From: Flavobacteriales bacterium
GTDB lineage: Bacteria; Bacteroidota; Bacteroidia; Flavobacteriales_E; Vicingaceae
Direction of reading: 5' to 3'
NCBI GenBank assembly: GCA_029262915.1
Contig: JAJCYN010000463.1
Location: 1 to 5,646, forward strand
DNA: 5,646 bases
In this document: one piece after another, positions 1 through 5,646 of the stretch
Layout of the letters: the number at the start of each line of letters is the position of its first letter
Numbering within the stretch: the stretch's first letter is position 1
Notes under the pieces: model-generated
What the model saw: only the letters and a program-made list of their open reading frames with translations
What the model was told of the DNA's origin: nothing
Databases searched by the model: none
Program-made: the position numbers and the translations under genes

Positions 1-46
1 AGCCGAAATACCCTAGAACAAATAATATAACCGTTATCGGATTCAT
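1..46 (-). CDS. N-terminal start of a membrane protein, probably sodium:solute symporter (partial)
   Basis: Reading leftwards from the CAT at 44-46 gives an open frame of 15 codons to the window edge, MNPITVILFVLGYFG. A short polar start followed by a hydrophobic helix ending in YFG resembles the first transmembrane segment of sodium/solute symporters (SSS family), which start with MNP in many Bacteroidota. From memory, recR is often divergent from such a symporter in Flavobacteriia, which supports the call. Only the first helix is visible, so any polytopic inner-membrane protein starting this way remains possible. No Shine-Dalgarno sequence precedes the start, only an A/T-rich leader, as is normal in this phylum. 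Confidence 0.55.
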   Translation of the reverse strand, partial: MNPITVILFVLGYFG

Positions 47-79
47 TAGTTGAAACAAAAATGAATAAAATTCCACTTC

Positions 80-89
80 TTAACGTTAA
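80..89. repeat. Perfect 10-bp palindrome in the divergent intergenic region
   Basis: TTAACGTTAA is a perfect palindrome between the leftward symporter-like gene and recR, 7 bases upstream of the recR -7 box. Its position would suit an operator acting on either promoter, but no regulator can be named. An AT-rich 10-mer palindrome can also arise by chance. Part of it, ACGTTAAAC at 83-91, also occurs in the repeat array downstream of serA. Confidence 0.3.
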
Positions 90-95
90 ACATAT

Positions 96-103
96 TATTT
101 TTG
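96..103 (+). promoter_or_regulatory. Probable -7 box of the recR operon promoter
   Basis: TATTTTTG matches the Bacteroidetes -7 consensus TAnnTTTG at every defined position. It lies 28 bases before the recR start, which would give a leader of roughly 20 bases. No TTG lies 17-23 bases upstream; the nearest candidate is TTC at 71-73. The -33 element is therefore poor, and the promoter may be weak or activator-dependent. Confidence 0.5.
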
Positions 104-131
104 ATTCACAGTAAATTGTTGACAGAATACA

Positions 132-758
132 ATGATGCACCAAATTTCATCTTCACCGTTTAATAATGCAGTAGAAAAACTTGCCTCTTTACCTGGCATA
201 GGAAATAAAACTGCTTTGAGGTTAGTCCTTCAGCTATTAAATAGAAATCAACAAGAAATAGAAGAATTCGGAAATGCATTTATTGGTTTGAGTGACCAAA
301 TTCAGTATTGTAATTCTTGTTACAATATTTCGGACACATCAACTTGTTCAGTATGTTCAAATTCATCGAGGAGCGATGATGTGATTTGTGTAGTGGAAAA
401 TATTTTAGATGTCATAGCTATAGAGAGAACAAATCAATTCTCTGGTAAATTTCATGTACTTGGTGGTATAATATCTCCTATGGAAGGAATTGGACCTGGT
501 GACATAAAAATTCATGAACTAGTTGAAAGAATAAATAAGAATCAACCAAAGGAAATTATTATGGCACTTAGTACTACTATGGAAGGGGATGCTACTAATT
601 TCTATATCTATAAAAAATTAGCTCATTTAGACATTGAAGTAACAACCATCGCAAGGGGTGTTGGAATTGGTGATGAAATAGAATACACAGATGAATTAAC
701 GCTCGGAAGATCATTACTCAACAGAATTCCTTTCAAAAATACGCTTTCATTAAAGTAA
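132..758 (+). CDS. recR: Recombination mediator protein RecR
   Basis: RecR works in the cytoplasm with RecO (and RecF) to load RecA on SSB-coated single-stranded DNA at gaps and breaks. The 208-residue length is normal for the family. A helix-hairpin-helix segment is visible near residues 17-36 (LPGIGNKTALRL). A zinc finger follows with Cys60, Cys63, Cys72 and Cys75 (CxxC-x8-CxxC). A Toprim domain runs from about residue 83, with the acidic residue in VVEN (Glu89), the LGGIISPMEGIGPGDI stretch near 110-125, and the conserved C-terminal region ARGVGIGDEIEYTDELTLGR near 174-193. Two ATG codons lie in tandem at 132 and 135. The first is used here, but either could be the real start, and no Shine-Dalgarno sequence decides between them. 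The TAA stop shares one base with the next start (TAATG), so translational coupling is likely. All key residues are present. Confidence 0.97.
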   Translation: MMHQISSSPFNNAVEKLASLPGIGNKTALRLVLQLLNRNQQEIEEFGNAFIGLSDQIQYCNSCYNISDTSTCSVCSNSSRSDDVICVVENILDVIAIERTNQFSGKFHVLGGIISPMEGIGPGDIKIHELVERINKNQPKEIIMALSTTMEGDATNFYIYKKLAHLDIEVTTIARGVGIGDEIEYTDELTLGRSLLNRIPFKNTLSLK

Positions 759-2323
759 TGAAACTCTCCGTTATTATAGTCAATTATAATGTTAGACATT
801 TTTTAGAGCAATGTTTAATGTCCGTTTTCAAAGCCATCCCCAATATTGCTGCTGAAGTTTTTGTAGTAGATAACGATTCTTCTGACGATTCTTTAGAAAT
901 GGTGAGAATGAACTTTCCTGAAGTTAAGATAATTCACAATTCCAAAAACGTTGGTTTTTCAAAAGCAAATAATCAAGCTATTAAACAATCAAAAGGAGAA
1001 TATGTTCTATTACTAAATCCTGATACTGTTGTTGAAGAAGATACTTTTGAAAACTGCATCCGTTTTATGGATGCCCATCTTGATGGTGGTGGGTTAGGTG
1101 TTAAAATGATAGACGGAAATGGTATCTTTTTACCTGAATCAAAAAGAGGTTTACCAACTCCTGCCGCTTCTTTTTATAAAATATTTGGGTTATCTAAGCT
1201 TTTTCCAAAATCAAAAACATTTGCCAAATACCATTTGGGGTACTTAAAAGAAAATGAAACCAATCAAATTGAAGTACTTTCTGGTGCTTTTATGTGGATG
1301 AGAAAATCGGTTTTAGATGAGGTTGGTTATTTAGATGAAACTTTTTTCATGTATGGAGAAGACATTGATTTGTCTTACAGAATAACATTAGCAGGATATA
1401 AAAATTATTATCTGCCAAGTGTAAAAATAATCCATTACAAAGGCGAAAGCACAAAAAAAGGAAACATAAACTATGTGTTTATTTTTTATAATGCTATGAT
1501 TATTTTTTCTAAAAAACATTTTGCAAAAAAAGCAAAAGCATTTTCTTTCTTTATTAATATTGCTATTTATTTAAGGGCATTTTTAGCCATCTTATTTCGG
1601 TTTATTGAAATGGCTAAATTGATATTAACAGATGTTATTTTAATAACACTCGCATTAGCTTTCTTCAACTATATCAAACCTTATCTTGGCTTTCCTAATC
1701 AAATTGAACTCAGTAATAATTATGGTATTTTAAATGTTGTTGCTGTTTTTTTAGCTTTTTTAGTTGGCATTACATTTAGTGGTGGTTATTCAAAAAACAT
1801 TAGTCTTAAAAAAACAATATTAGGCGTTTTACTTGGTGCTATTTTATTGTTTGTTATCAATTTTGCTTTCCCTGCTGCTGCTGCTTTTTCTATAAAATAT
1901 TTGCTAAGTATTATTGGCTTAATTTCTTTAATAATCCCTGTTAATAGATTAATACTTGATTATTATGAAACAATTAAACTTCGTAAAGAAAATACAAAAA
2001 CAACCATTATTGCTGGGGGAAATGATTTTGTTGCTAAAGTAAAAAAAGACATTCAGAAAAAGCAACACACCATTAATGTTTTAGCGTTAAAAGAGAATAA
2101 TAATATTAATGAAACAGACTCTAAAACATACATTGGAAAACGTTGTCAATTACCCGATTTAATTTCTATCTATAACATTAATGAAGTAATTTTTTCATCA
2201 AAAGAAATTAAATATAAAGACATCATTAATGAAATGGATTTAGGCAAGAATAAATACGTTGATTACAAAATATCATTAAGTTCAAACTTTATCATTGGTG
2301 GGCAAACCATCGAACAATACTAA
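758..2323 (+). CDS. Family 2 glycosyltransferase with membrane and Rossmann-like C-terminal extension
   Basis: The first 240 residues are a GT-A fold, inverting family 2 glycosyltransferase. Visible are the N-terminal strand SVIIVNYN (4-11), VVDNDSSDDS (36-45), NVGFSKANNQA (64-74), the metal/nucleotide-binding NPDT (87-90), a GAFMWMRK acceptor-side stretch (176-183) and MYGEDIDLSYR (198-208) with the likely catalytic acidic pair. It probably transfers a sugar from an NDP donor to a cell-surface glycan or lipid-linked acceptor; donor and acceptor cannot be told from sequence. After residue 260 come about five hydrophobic segments (roughly 264-283, 286-306, 324-340, 352-373 and 377-399). A soluble C-terminal domain follows from about 413: TTIIAGGNDFV resembles a nucleotide-binding turn, and INEVIFSSKEI (474-484) resembles the Rossmann-like domain of polyprenyl-phosphate sugar transferases and FlaA1/PglF-type proteins. 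No catalytic sugar-transferase or dehydratase domain follows. From memory, glycosyltransferases next to recR in flavobacteria often end with a related FIIG-containing tail. The start overlaps the recR stop by one base. Confidence 0.88.
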   Translation: MKLSVIIVNYNVRHFLEQCLMSVFKAIPNIAAEVFVVDNDSSDDSLEMVRMNFPEVKIIHNSKNVGFSKANNQAIKQSKGEYVLLLNPDTVVEEDTFENCIRFMDAHLDGGGLGVKMIDGNGIFLPESKRGLPTPAASFYKIFGLSKLFPKSKTFAKYHLGYLKENETNQIEVLSGAFMWMRKSVLDEVGYLDETFFMYGEDIDLSYRITLAGYKNYYLPSVKIIHYKGESTKKGNINYVFIFYNAMIIFSKKHFAKKAKAFSFFINIAIYLRAFLAILFRFIEMAKLILTDVILITLALAFFNYIKPYLGFPNQIELSNNYGILNVVAVFLAFLVGITFSGGYSKNISLKKTILGVLLGAILLFVINFAFPAAAAFSIKYLLSIIGLISLIIPVNRLILDYYETIKLRKENTKTTIIAGGNDFVAKVKKDIQKKQHTINVLALKENNNINETDSKTYIGKRCQLPDLISIYNINEVIFSSKEIKYKDIINEMDLGKNKYVDYKISLSSNFIIGGQTIEQY

Positions 2324-2327
2324 AATT

Positions 2328-3143
2328 ATGAAGAAACTAATTATAGCACTCTCCTTCCTAATTCCTTTTATAGCATTTAGTCAAAAAGTGAGTTTAGGTC
2401 CTGAAATAGGTGTAAATATTATTCCTATGGAAGGTTCTGATATAGGGCAAAACTATCAATTGGGTTATCATTTCGGAGGGCATCTAAAATATCATTTTTC
2501 AGAAAAATTTAAGTTAAGTACAGGAATTTTTCTCTCTCAAAAAAAGAAAGGCTACTCCTCTTCCACTACTTCATCTATAACAACATTATTTGATGATCTT
2601 CTTGGTGGATTTGGAGGGTTTGACACTACTGGATTAGATTCAACTTTAAATATCCCTGGATTAAATACAGATATAACTGAAAGTATTAAAGGAGTAAGCT
2701 CTGAATTGTTTATTGAAATTCCAGTATTAGCCAATTACAAATACAAAAATGTTAATTTTTATTTAGGTCCTTACGCTGGAATTTTAATTACTGCATCAAA
2801 AAAAGAAGAATTAACAACCGATATACCTGTTTTAGATGTCATTGACCTTGATGCTCTTGGTCTTGGAGGTATCACTACTTTTTTTCTACCAAGCTCAGGT
2901 ACAGAAACCTCAACTATTTCTAGTACAAATGGTTTAAGAAGTTTAGATTTTGGTTTTAACGCTGGAATAGGTTATGAAATGAATAACCTCCATTTCAACT
3001 TAATGTATTCCAATGGTTTATTAGACTATCGAGATAACAGCGAAGGAGAAAGCACAGAAAACCTAAAACTTTTTAGGTTTTCTGTTGCTTATCTATTTGA
3101 TCTAGAAAAAAAAGACAAGAATGGTAGTGCTAAATTTGAATGA
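2328..3143 (+). CDS. Small outer-membrane beta-barrel protein (porin-like, OMP_b-brl_2 type)
   Basis: This is a 271-residue predicted outer-membrane protein of the beta-barrel class common in Bacteroidota; its ligand or function is unknown. The start is placed at the ATG at 2328 because it begins a clear signal peptide, MKKLIIALSFLIPFIAFSQ, with likely cleavage after Gln19. An in-frame TTG at 2295 would add 11 polar residues ahead of the signal and overlap the upstream gene. Alternating amphipathic strands are visible in LGPEIGVNI (23-31), YQLGYHFGGHLKYHF (43-57), KLSTGIFLSQKK (62-73), ELFIEIPVLANYKY (126-139), VNFYLGPYAGILIT (142-155), LDFGFNAGIGYEM (206-218), LHFNLMYSNGL (221-231) and KLFRFSVAYLF (247-257). 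Two long Gly/Ser/Thr/Asp-rich loops (about 77-124 and 160-205) are probably surface exposed. A Lys-rich tail of about 12 residues follows the last strand, where many barrels end. It starts 4 bases after the glycosyltransferase stop, so it is likely in the same operon. Confidence 0.82.
   Translation: MKKLIIALSFLIPFIAFSQKVSLGPEIGVNIIPMEGSDIGQNYQLGYHFGGHLKYHFSEKFKLSTGIFLSQKKKGYSSSTTSSITTLFDDLLGGFGGFDTTGLDSTLNIPGLNTDITESIKGVSSELFIEIPVLANYKYKNVNFYLGPYAGILITASKKEELTTDIPVLDVIDLDALGLGGITTFFLPSSGTETSTISSTNGLRSLDFGFNAGIGYEMNNLHFNLMYSNGLLDYRDNSEGESTENLKLFRFSVAYLFDLEKKDKNGSAKFE
3054..3085. repeat. Perfect 15-bp inverted repeat near the 3' end of the barrel gene
   Basis: The arm at 3054-3068 (ACAGAAAACCTAAAA) is exactly complementary to 3071-3085, separated only by CT. 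As RNA this would form a stem of about 14 bp with a 4-base loop. It lies inside the coding sequence, about 58 bases before the stop codon, and encodes TENLKLFRFSV of the last barrel strand. No U-run follows, so it is not a classical terminator. It could affect mRNA decay or 3'-end processing, or be chance in an AT-rich gene. Confidence 0.75.
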
Positions 3144-3177
3144 AAAACTTATTGCTAATTAAATTTTAAATCTTAAC

Positions 3178-3206
3178 TTGTTCCCTCATTTTTAGTGCTA
3201 ATTTTG
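3178..3206 (+). promoter_or_regulatory. Bacteroidetes-type promoter for serC-serA
   Basis: TTG at 3178-3180, then 18 bases, then TAATTTTG at 3199-3206 fits the TTG-N17-23-TAnnTTTG consensus fully. The start codon of serC lies 28 bases after the -7 box, giving an expected leader of about 20-25 bases. The 91-base gap (3144-3234) holds nothing else recognisable; the leader is A/T-rich without a Shine-Dalgarno sequence, and no clear terminator for the upstream operon is visible in it. Confidence 0.72.
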
Positions 3207-3234
3207 TACTAACTATTTACTTAAAATCTTTAAA

Positions 3235-4320
3235 ATGTCAAAAGTTCATAATTTTAGTGCTGGACCAAGCATCTTAAATCAAGAGGTCTTAAAAAAAGCT
3301 TCTGAAGCTGTTGTTAACTTCAATAATCTTAATCTTTCTATATTAGAAATATCTCATAGAAGTAAAGATTTTGTAGCTGTAATGGATAATGCAGTTGCTT
3401 TGGTTAAAGAAATTTTAAATGTACCAGAAGGTTATTCTGTTTTATTTTTACAAGGAGGTGCAAGTACAGGCTTTTTAACTACAGTACTTAACTTTATGAA
3501 AGAAAATGGCAATGGAGCTTATTTAAACACAGGTGCTTGGAGTAAAAAAGCGTTAAAAGAAGCTGAAAACTTAGGAAAAATGAATGTTGTAGCTTCTTCG
3601 GATGACAAGAACTTTAACTATATTCCAAAGGGATTTACAGTTCCAAGTGATGCCGATTACCTTCATATTACCACTAACAATACCATTTTTGGGACTCAAA
3701 TAAAAGACATTCCTACTCAAGGTAACACGCTTCTTATTGCAGATATGTCATCAGATATTTTTAGTAGAAAAATTAATGTTTCTGATTATGCTATGATTTA
3801 TGCTGGAGCTCAAAAAAATATGGGACCTGCAGGAACAACCCTTTACATTGTTAAAGATGATTTATTGGGTCAAACAGGAAGAAACATTCCTACAATGTTA
3901 GATTTAAGAACTCATATTGCTAAAGGATCGATGTTCAACACACCTCCTGTTTATCCAATTTATGTTTCTATGTTAACCTTAGAATGGTTAAAAGCAAATG
4001 GCGGAATTGAATGGATAGAAAAAGTAAATCAAGAAAAAGCAGATTTATTATACAATGAAATAGATGCTAATCCTTTGTTTGAAGGAACAGCAGCAAAAGA
4101 AGACAGAAGTAATATGAATGTAACGTTTGTATTGACTAATGAAGATGTAAAAAATGATTTTGATAGAATGTGGAATGAAGCTGGAATAAGTGGAATCAAT
4201 GGACACAGAGATGTTGGTGGCTATCGAGCTTCTATCTACAATGCAATGCCTATTGAAAGTATTCATGTGCTAGTTAACACAATGAAACAATTGGCAAATA
4301 AATACGATTTAGTAAATTAA
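3235..4320 (+). CDS. serC: Phosphoserine aminotransferase SerC
   Basis: SerC is a cytoplasmic, pyridoxal-phosphate-dependent class V aminotransferase. It converts 3-phosphohydroxypyruvate and glutamate to O-phosphoserine and 2-oxoglutarate, the second step of serine synthesis. It may also act on the 4-phosphohydroxythreonine intermediate where the DXP-independent or -dependent PLP route needs it; this cannot be judged here. At 361 residues it is full length. It begins with HNFSAGPSILNQEVL (5-19). EISHRSKDF (38-46) holds the substrate-binding His41-Arg42. QGGAST (73-78) contacts the cofactor phosphate, and Asp170 in ADMSSDIFSR is expected to bind the pyridine nitrogen. Lys194 in GAQKNMGPAG is the Schiff-base lysine; the 24-residue spacing from Asp170 equals that in E. 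coli SerC. TPPVYPIY (236-243) and GHRDVGGYRASIYNAM (323-338) complete the family pattern. It has its own promoter and precedes serA by 23 bases, so the two are probably cotranscribed. Confidence 0.97.
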   Translation: MSKVHNFSAGPSILNQEVLKKASEAVVNFNNLNLSILEISHRSKDFVAVMDNAVALVKEILNVPEGYSVLFLQGGASTGFLTTVLNFMKENGNGAYLNTGAWSKKALKEAENLGKMNVVASSDDKNFNYIPKGFTVPSDADYLHITTNNTIFGTQIKDIPTQGNTLLIADMSSDIFSRKINVSDYAMIYAGAQKNMGPAGTTLYIVKDDLLGQTGRNIPTMLDLRTHIAKGSMFNTPPVYPIYVSMLTLEWLKANGGIEWIEKVNQEKADLLYNEIDANPLFEGTAAKEDRSNMNVTFVLTNEDVKNDFDRMWNEAGISGINGHRDVGGYRASIYNAMPIESIHVLVNTMKQLANKYDLVN

Positions 4321-4343
4321 TAATTTTTTCAAACTAAGAAACT

Positions 4344-5312
4344 ATGAAAATTTTAGCAAATGATGGGATTGCACCTATCGGAAAAGAAAACCTTGAAAAA
4401 GCTGGTTACGAAGTAATAACCGAAACTGTAGCTCAAGATGATTTAATTAATGTAATTAACGAAAACAACTATGTTGGGCTTTTAGTTAGAAGTGCAACTA
4501 CAGTTAGAGAAAATCTAATTGATGCCTGTCCAGGATTAAAGTTGATAGGACGTGGTGGTGTTGGTATGGATAATATTGATGTGGAATATGCTCGTAATAA
4601 AGGGTTAAAAGTAATTAACACACCTGCTGCTTCTTCTCAATCTGTTGCTGAACAAGTAATGGCTCATTTATTCAGTGCTTCTCGTTCAATTTATGATTCT
4701 AACAGACAAATGCCTGTTTCTGGTGCTGCTGATTTTAAAATATTAAAAAAGAAATACGGAAAAGGTGTTGAGTTAAGAGGAAAAAATATTGGCATTATTG
4801 GTTTTGGACGTATTGGACAAAGCACTGCTAAATATGCTTTAGGTTGTGGAATGAATGTATTGGCTTTTGATCCTTTTATGGATAGTGCAACAGTTGATGT
4901 TCAGGTAGCTGACCAAACTGTAAGTGTTACTATTAACACATCGTCATTAGATGACTTATTGACCAATGCTGATTACATTTCTATGCACGTGCCAATGCCT
5001 GCAGATGGAAAAGCATTAATAGGAAATGATGAGTTTGCTAAAATGAAAGATGGAGTAATTATCGCAAATGCTGCTCGTGGTGGTGTAATTGATGAGGATG
5101 CTTTAATTGCTAATTTAGATTCAGGAAAAGTTGCTCACGCAGCTTTAGATGTTTTTACCAATGAACCTACTCCAAGAGAAGATTTATTGAAACATGCTAA
5201 AATTTCATTAACTCCTCATACAGGAGCAGCTACAGGTGAAGCACAAGATAGAATTGGAGAAGAATTAGCCGAGCAAATAATTAATCATTTTAAATTAGAG
5301 GTTCAAAGCTAA
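4344..5312 (+). CDS. serA: D-3-phosphoglycerate dehydrogenase SerA, short form
   Basis: This is an NAD-dependent D-isomer 2-hydroxyacid dehydrogenase. Next to serC it is best called the enzyme that oxidises 3-phosphoglycerate to 3-phosphohydroxypyruvate, the first step of serine synthesis. Visible are LVRSATTV (47-54), the conserved LIGRGGVGMDNID (67-79), NTPAASSQSVAE (92-103), and the NAD-binding turn GFGRIG (153-158) with the ribose-binding Asp176 in FDPF. The catalytic Arg245 (ANAARGGVIDE), Glu274 (TNEP) and His292 (PHTG) are all present. At 322 residues it ends right after the catalytic core, so it lacks the ACT (and intervening) domains through which longer SerA proteins sense serine. 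Feedback by that route is therefore not expected. Without the serC context, a related 2-hydroxyacid dehydrogenase would be the alternative. The leader is AAGAAACT, with no strong Shine-Dalgarno sequence. Confidence 0.93.
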   Translation: MKILANDGIAPIGKENLEKAGYEVITETVAQDDLINVINENNYVGLLVRSATTVRENLIDACPGLKLIGRGGVGMDNIDVEYARNKGLKVINTPAASSQSVAEQVMAHLFSASRSIYDSNRQMPVSGAADFKILKKKYGKGVELRGKNIGIIGFGRIGQSTAKYALGCGMNVLAFDPFMDSATVDVQVADQTVSVTINTSSLDDLLTNADYISMHVPMPADGKALIGNDEFAKMKDGVIIANAARGGVIDEDALIANLDSGKVAHAALDVFTNEPTPREDLLKHAKISLTPHTGAATGEAQDRIGEELAEQIINHFKLEVQS

Positions 5313-5314
5313 AA

Positions 5315-5374
5315 AGTTTAAAGTTTGAGGTTAAACCTTAAACGTTAAACCATAAACCTTGAACAAATTAAACG
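5315..5374. repeat. Heptad (7-bp period) repeat array after serA
   Basis: From 5315 to 5363 seven consecutive 7-base units keep the same phase: AGTTTAA, AGTTTGA, GGTTAAA, CCTTAAA, CGTTAAA, CCATAAA and CCTTGAA. A further TTAAACG lies slightly out of phase at 5368-5374. The first units are the inverted form (GTTTAA) and the later ones the direct form (TTAAAC), so the array is also an inverted repeat. It fills almost the whole 69-base gap between serA and the next start codon. Similar TTAAAC-type intergenic arrays occur, from memory, in other flavobacterial genomes; their role is not known. Confidence 0.8.
5316..5350 (+). terminator. Long AT-rich hairpin after serA, possible terminator or mRNA 3'-end element
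   Basis: Bases 5316-5331 pair with 5335-5350 around a TAA loop. There is one A/G mismatch (5322/5344) and one G-U pair (5327/5339), giving a 16-step stem. It starts 3 bases after the serA stop, where a terminator or an mRNA-stabilising hairpin would sit. No T-run follows on the + strand, so intrinsic termination is uncertain; on the opposite strand it is also not followed by a clean T-run. Confidence 0.35.
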
Positions 5375-5381
5375 TAAAAAA

Positions 5382-5646
5382 ATGTCTGTATTAGTACCAT
5401 TTAAAGCTTATCGCCCAACGAGTGATAAAGTAAAAGAAATTGCAAGTCGTCCTTACGATTTATTAAACTCTAAAGAATAAAGAGAAATCTGTAAAGACAA
5501 CCCTAACAGTTTTTATAGAGTTATAAAACCAGAATTAGAATTTGCCGATGATGCTGATCACTATGCTCCTGAAGTATATAAAAAGGGAAAAGAAAATTTT
5601 GACAAATTGGTTGATGGTGGATTAATGGTTCAAGATGATACAGAGA
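5382..5646 (+). pseudogene. DUF1015-family protein gene interrupted by an in-frame stop at codon 33 (partial)
   Basis: From the ATG at 5382 the frame reads MSVLVPFKAYRP, then ASRPYDLLNSKE, then TAA at 5478-5480. The same frame then continues open for 55 codons to the window edge with REICKDNPNSFYRVIKPE and further charged residues. PFKA.RP, a PYD motif and a KDNP-SF segment are the familiar N-terminal pattern of DUF1015 (PF06245), an uncharacterised family that I recall lying beside serC-serA in Bacteroidota. The two halves align with the family without a gap, so one base change (for example CAA or GAA to TAA) explains the break. No in-frame ATG, GTG or TTG lies soon after the stop to restart translation. 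It may be a true pseudogene, a recent nonsense mutation or a sequencing error. The 3' end is outside the window. Confidence 0.75.

Noticed and set aside
1874..1885. Four GCT repeats as a phase-variable tract
   Set aside because: Four triplets are too few for usual slippage-based variation, and changes would stay in frame within a membrane helix region.
2295..2327. Upstream TTG start extending the barrel protein by 11 residues into the glycosyltransferase gene
   Set aside because: The added residues are polar and would precede a textbook signal peptide that starts exactly at the ATG at 2328.
2552..2734. Leftward 60-codon open frame
   Set aside because: It lies wholly inside the barrel gene on the opposite strand, is Pro/Ser/Val-rich without family resemblance, and is explained by the low-complexity loop on the coding strand.
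3106..3113. Run of eight A as a frameshift site giving the Lys-rich tail of the barrel protein
   Set aside because: Adding or removing one A gives only short alternative tails with no better family fit, so there is no sign that the frame is wrong.
4048..4266. Leftward 72-codon open frame
   Set aside because: It is antisense to conserved serC sequence, and its Ile/Ser/Tyr-rich product shows no recognisable motif.
5319..5327. Promoter -7 box for the DUF1015-like gene (TAAAGTTTG)
   Set aside because: There are three bases rather than two between TA and TTTG, and the match falls inside the heptad repeat, which produces such strings by itself.
5478..5480. TAA read as a sense codon (altered genetic code)
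   Set aside because: recR, the glycosyltransferase gene, serC and serA in this window all end with TAA at family-typical lengths, so TAA works as a stop here.

Overview
The window is AT-rich, and its A/T-ending codons, near-absence of Shine-Dalgarno sequences, good matches to the Bacteroidetes promoter (TTG, about 18 bases, TAnnTTTG) and protein families point to a marine or freshwater member of Bacteroidota, probably Flavobacteriales. The genus cannot be named from this sequence. Most genes look like chromosomal housekeeping genes. There is no transposase, integrase, CRISPR array, rRNA or tRNA.

Layout. Bases 1-46 hold the first 15 codons of a leftward membrane protein, probably a sodium:solute symporter. 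An 85-base divergent intergenic region follows, with a -7 box for the rightward genes and a perfect 10-bp palindrome. Three tightly packed rightward genes come next: recR (recombinational repair), a family 2 glycosyltransferase with a long membrane and Rossmann-like C-terminal extension, and a small outer-membrane beta-barrel protein. recR and the glycosyltransferase gene share one base at TAATG, and only 4 bases separate the glycosyltransferase from the barrel gene, so these probably form one transcript. A 15-bp perfect inverted repeat lies near the 3' end of the barrel gene.

After a 91-base gap with a well-formed promoter come serC and serA, 23 bases apart. Their products catalyse the first two steps of serine synthesis from 3-phosphoglycerate: SerA oxidises it to 3-phosphohydroxypyruvate and SerC transaminates that to phosphoserine. 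SerC also serves pyridoxal phosphate synthesis in some bacteria. SerA is the short form without a C-terminal ACT domain. Downstream, a 7-bp-period array of AT-rich repeats folds into a long hairpin. Immediately after it starts a DUF1015-like gene that carries an in-frame TAA at codon 33, while the frame stays open and family-like from there to the window edge.

No new multi-gene system is evident. The points most worth following up are the interrupted DUF1015 frame, the heptad repeat/hairpin, the perfect hairpin inside the barrel gene, and the unusual three-part architecture of the glycosyltransferase.
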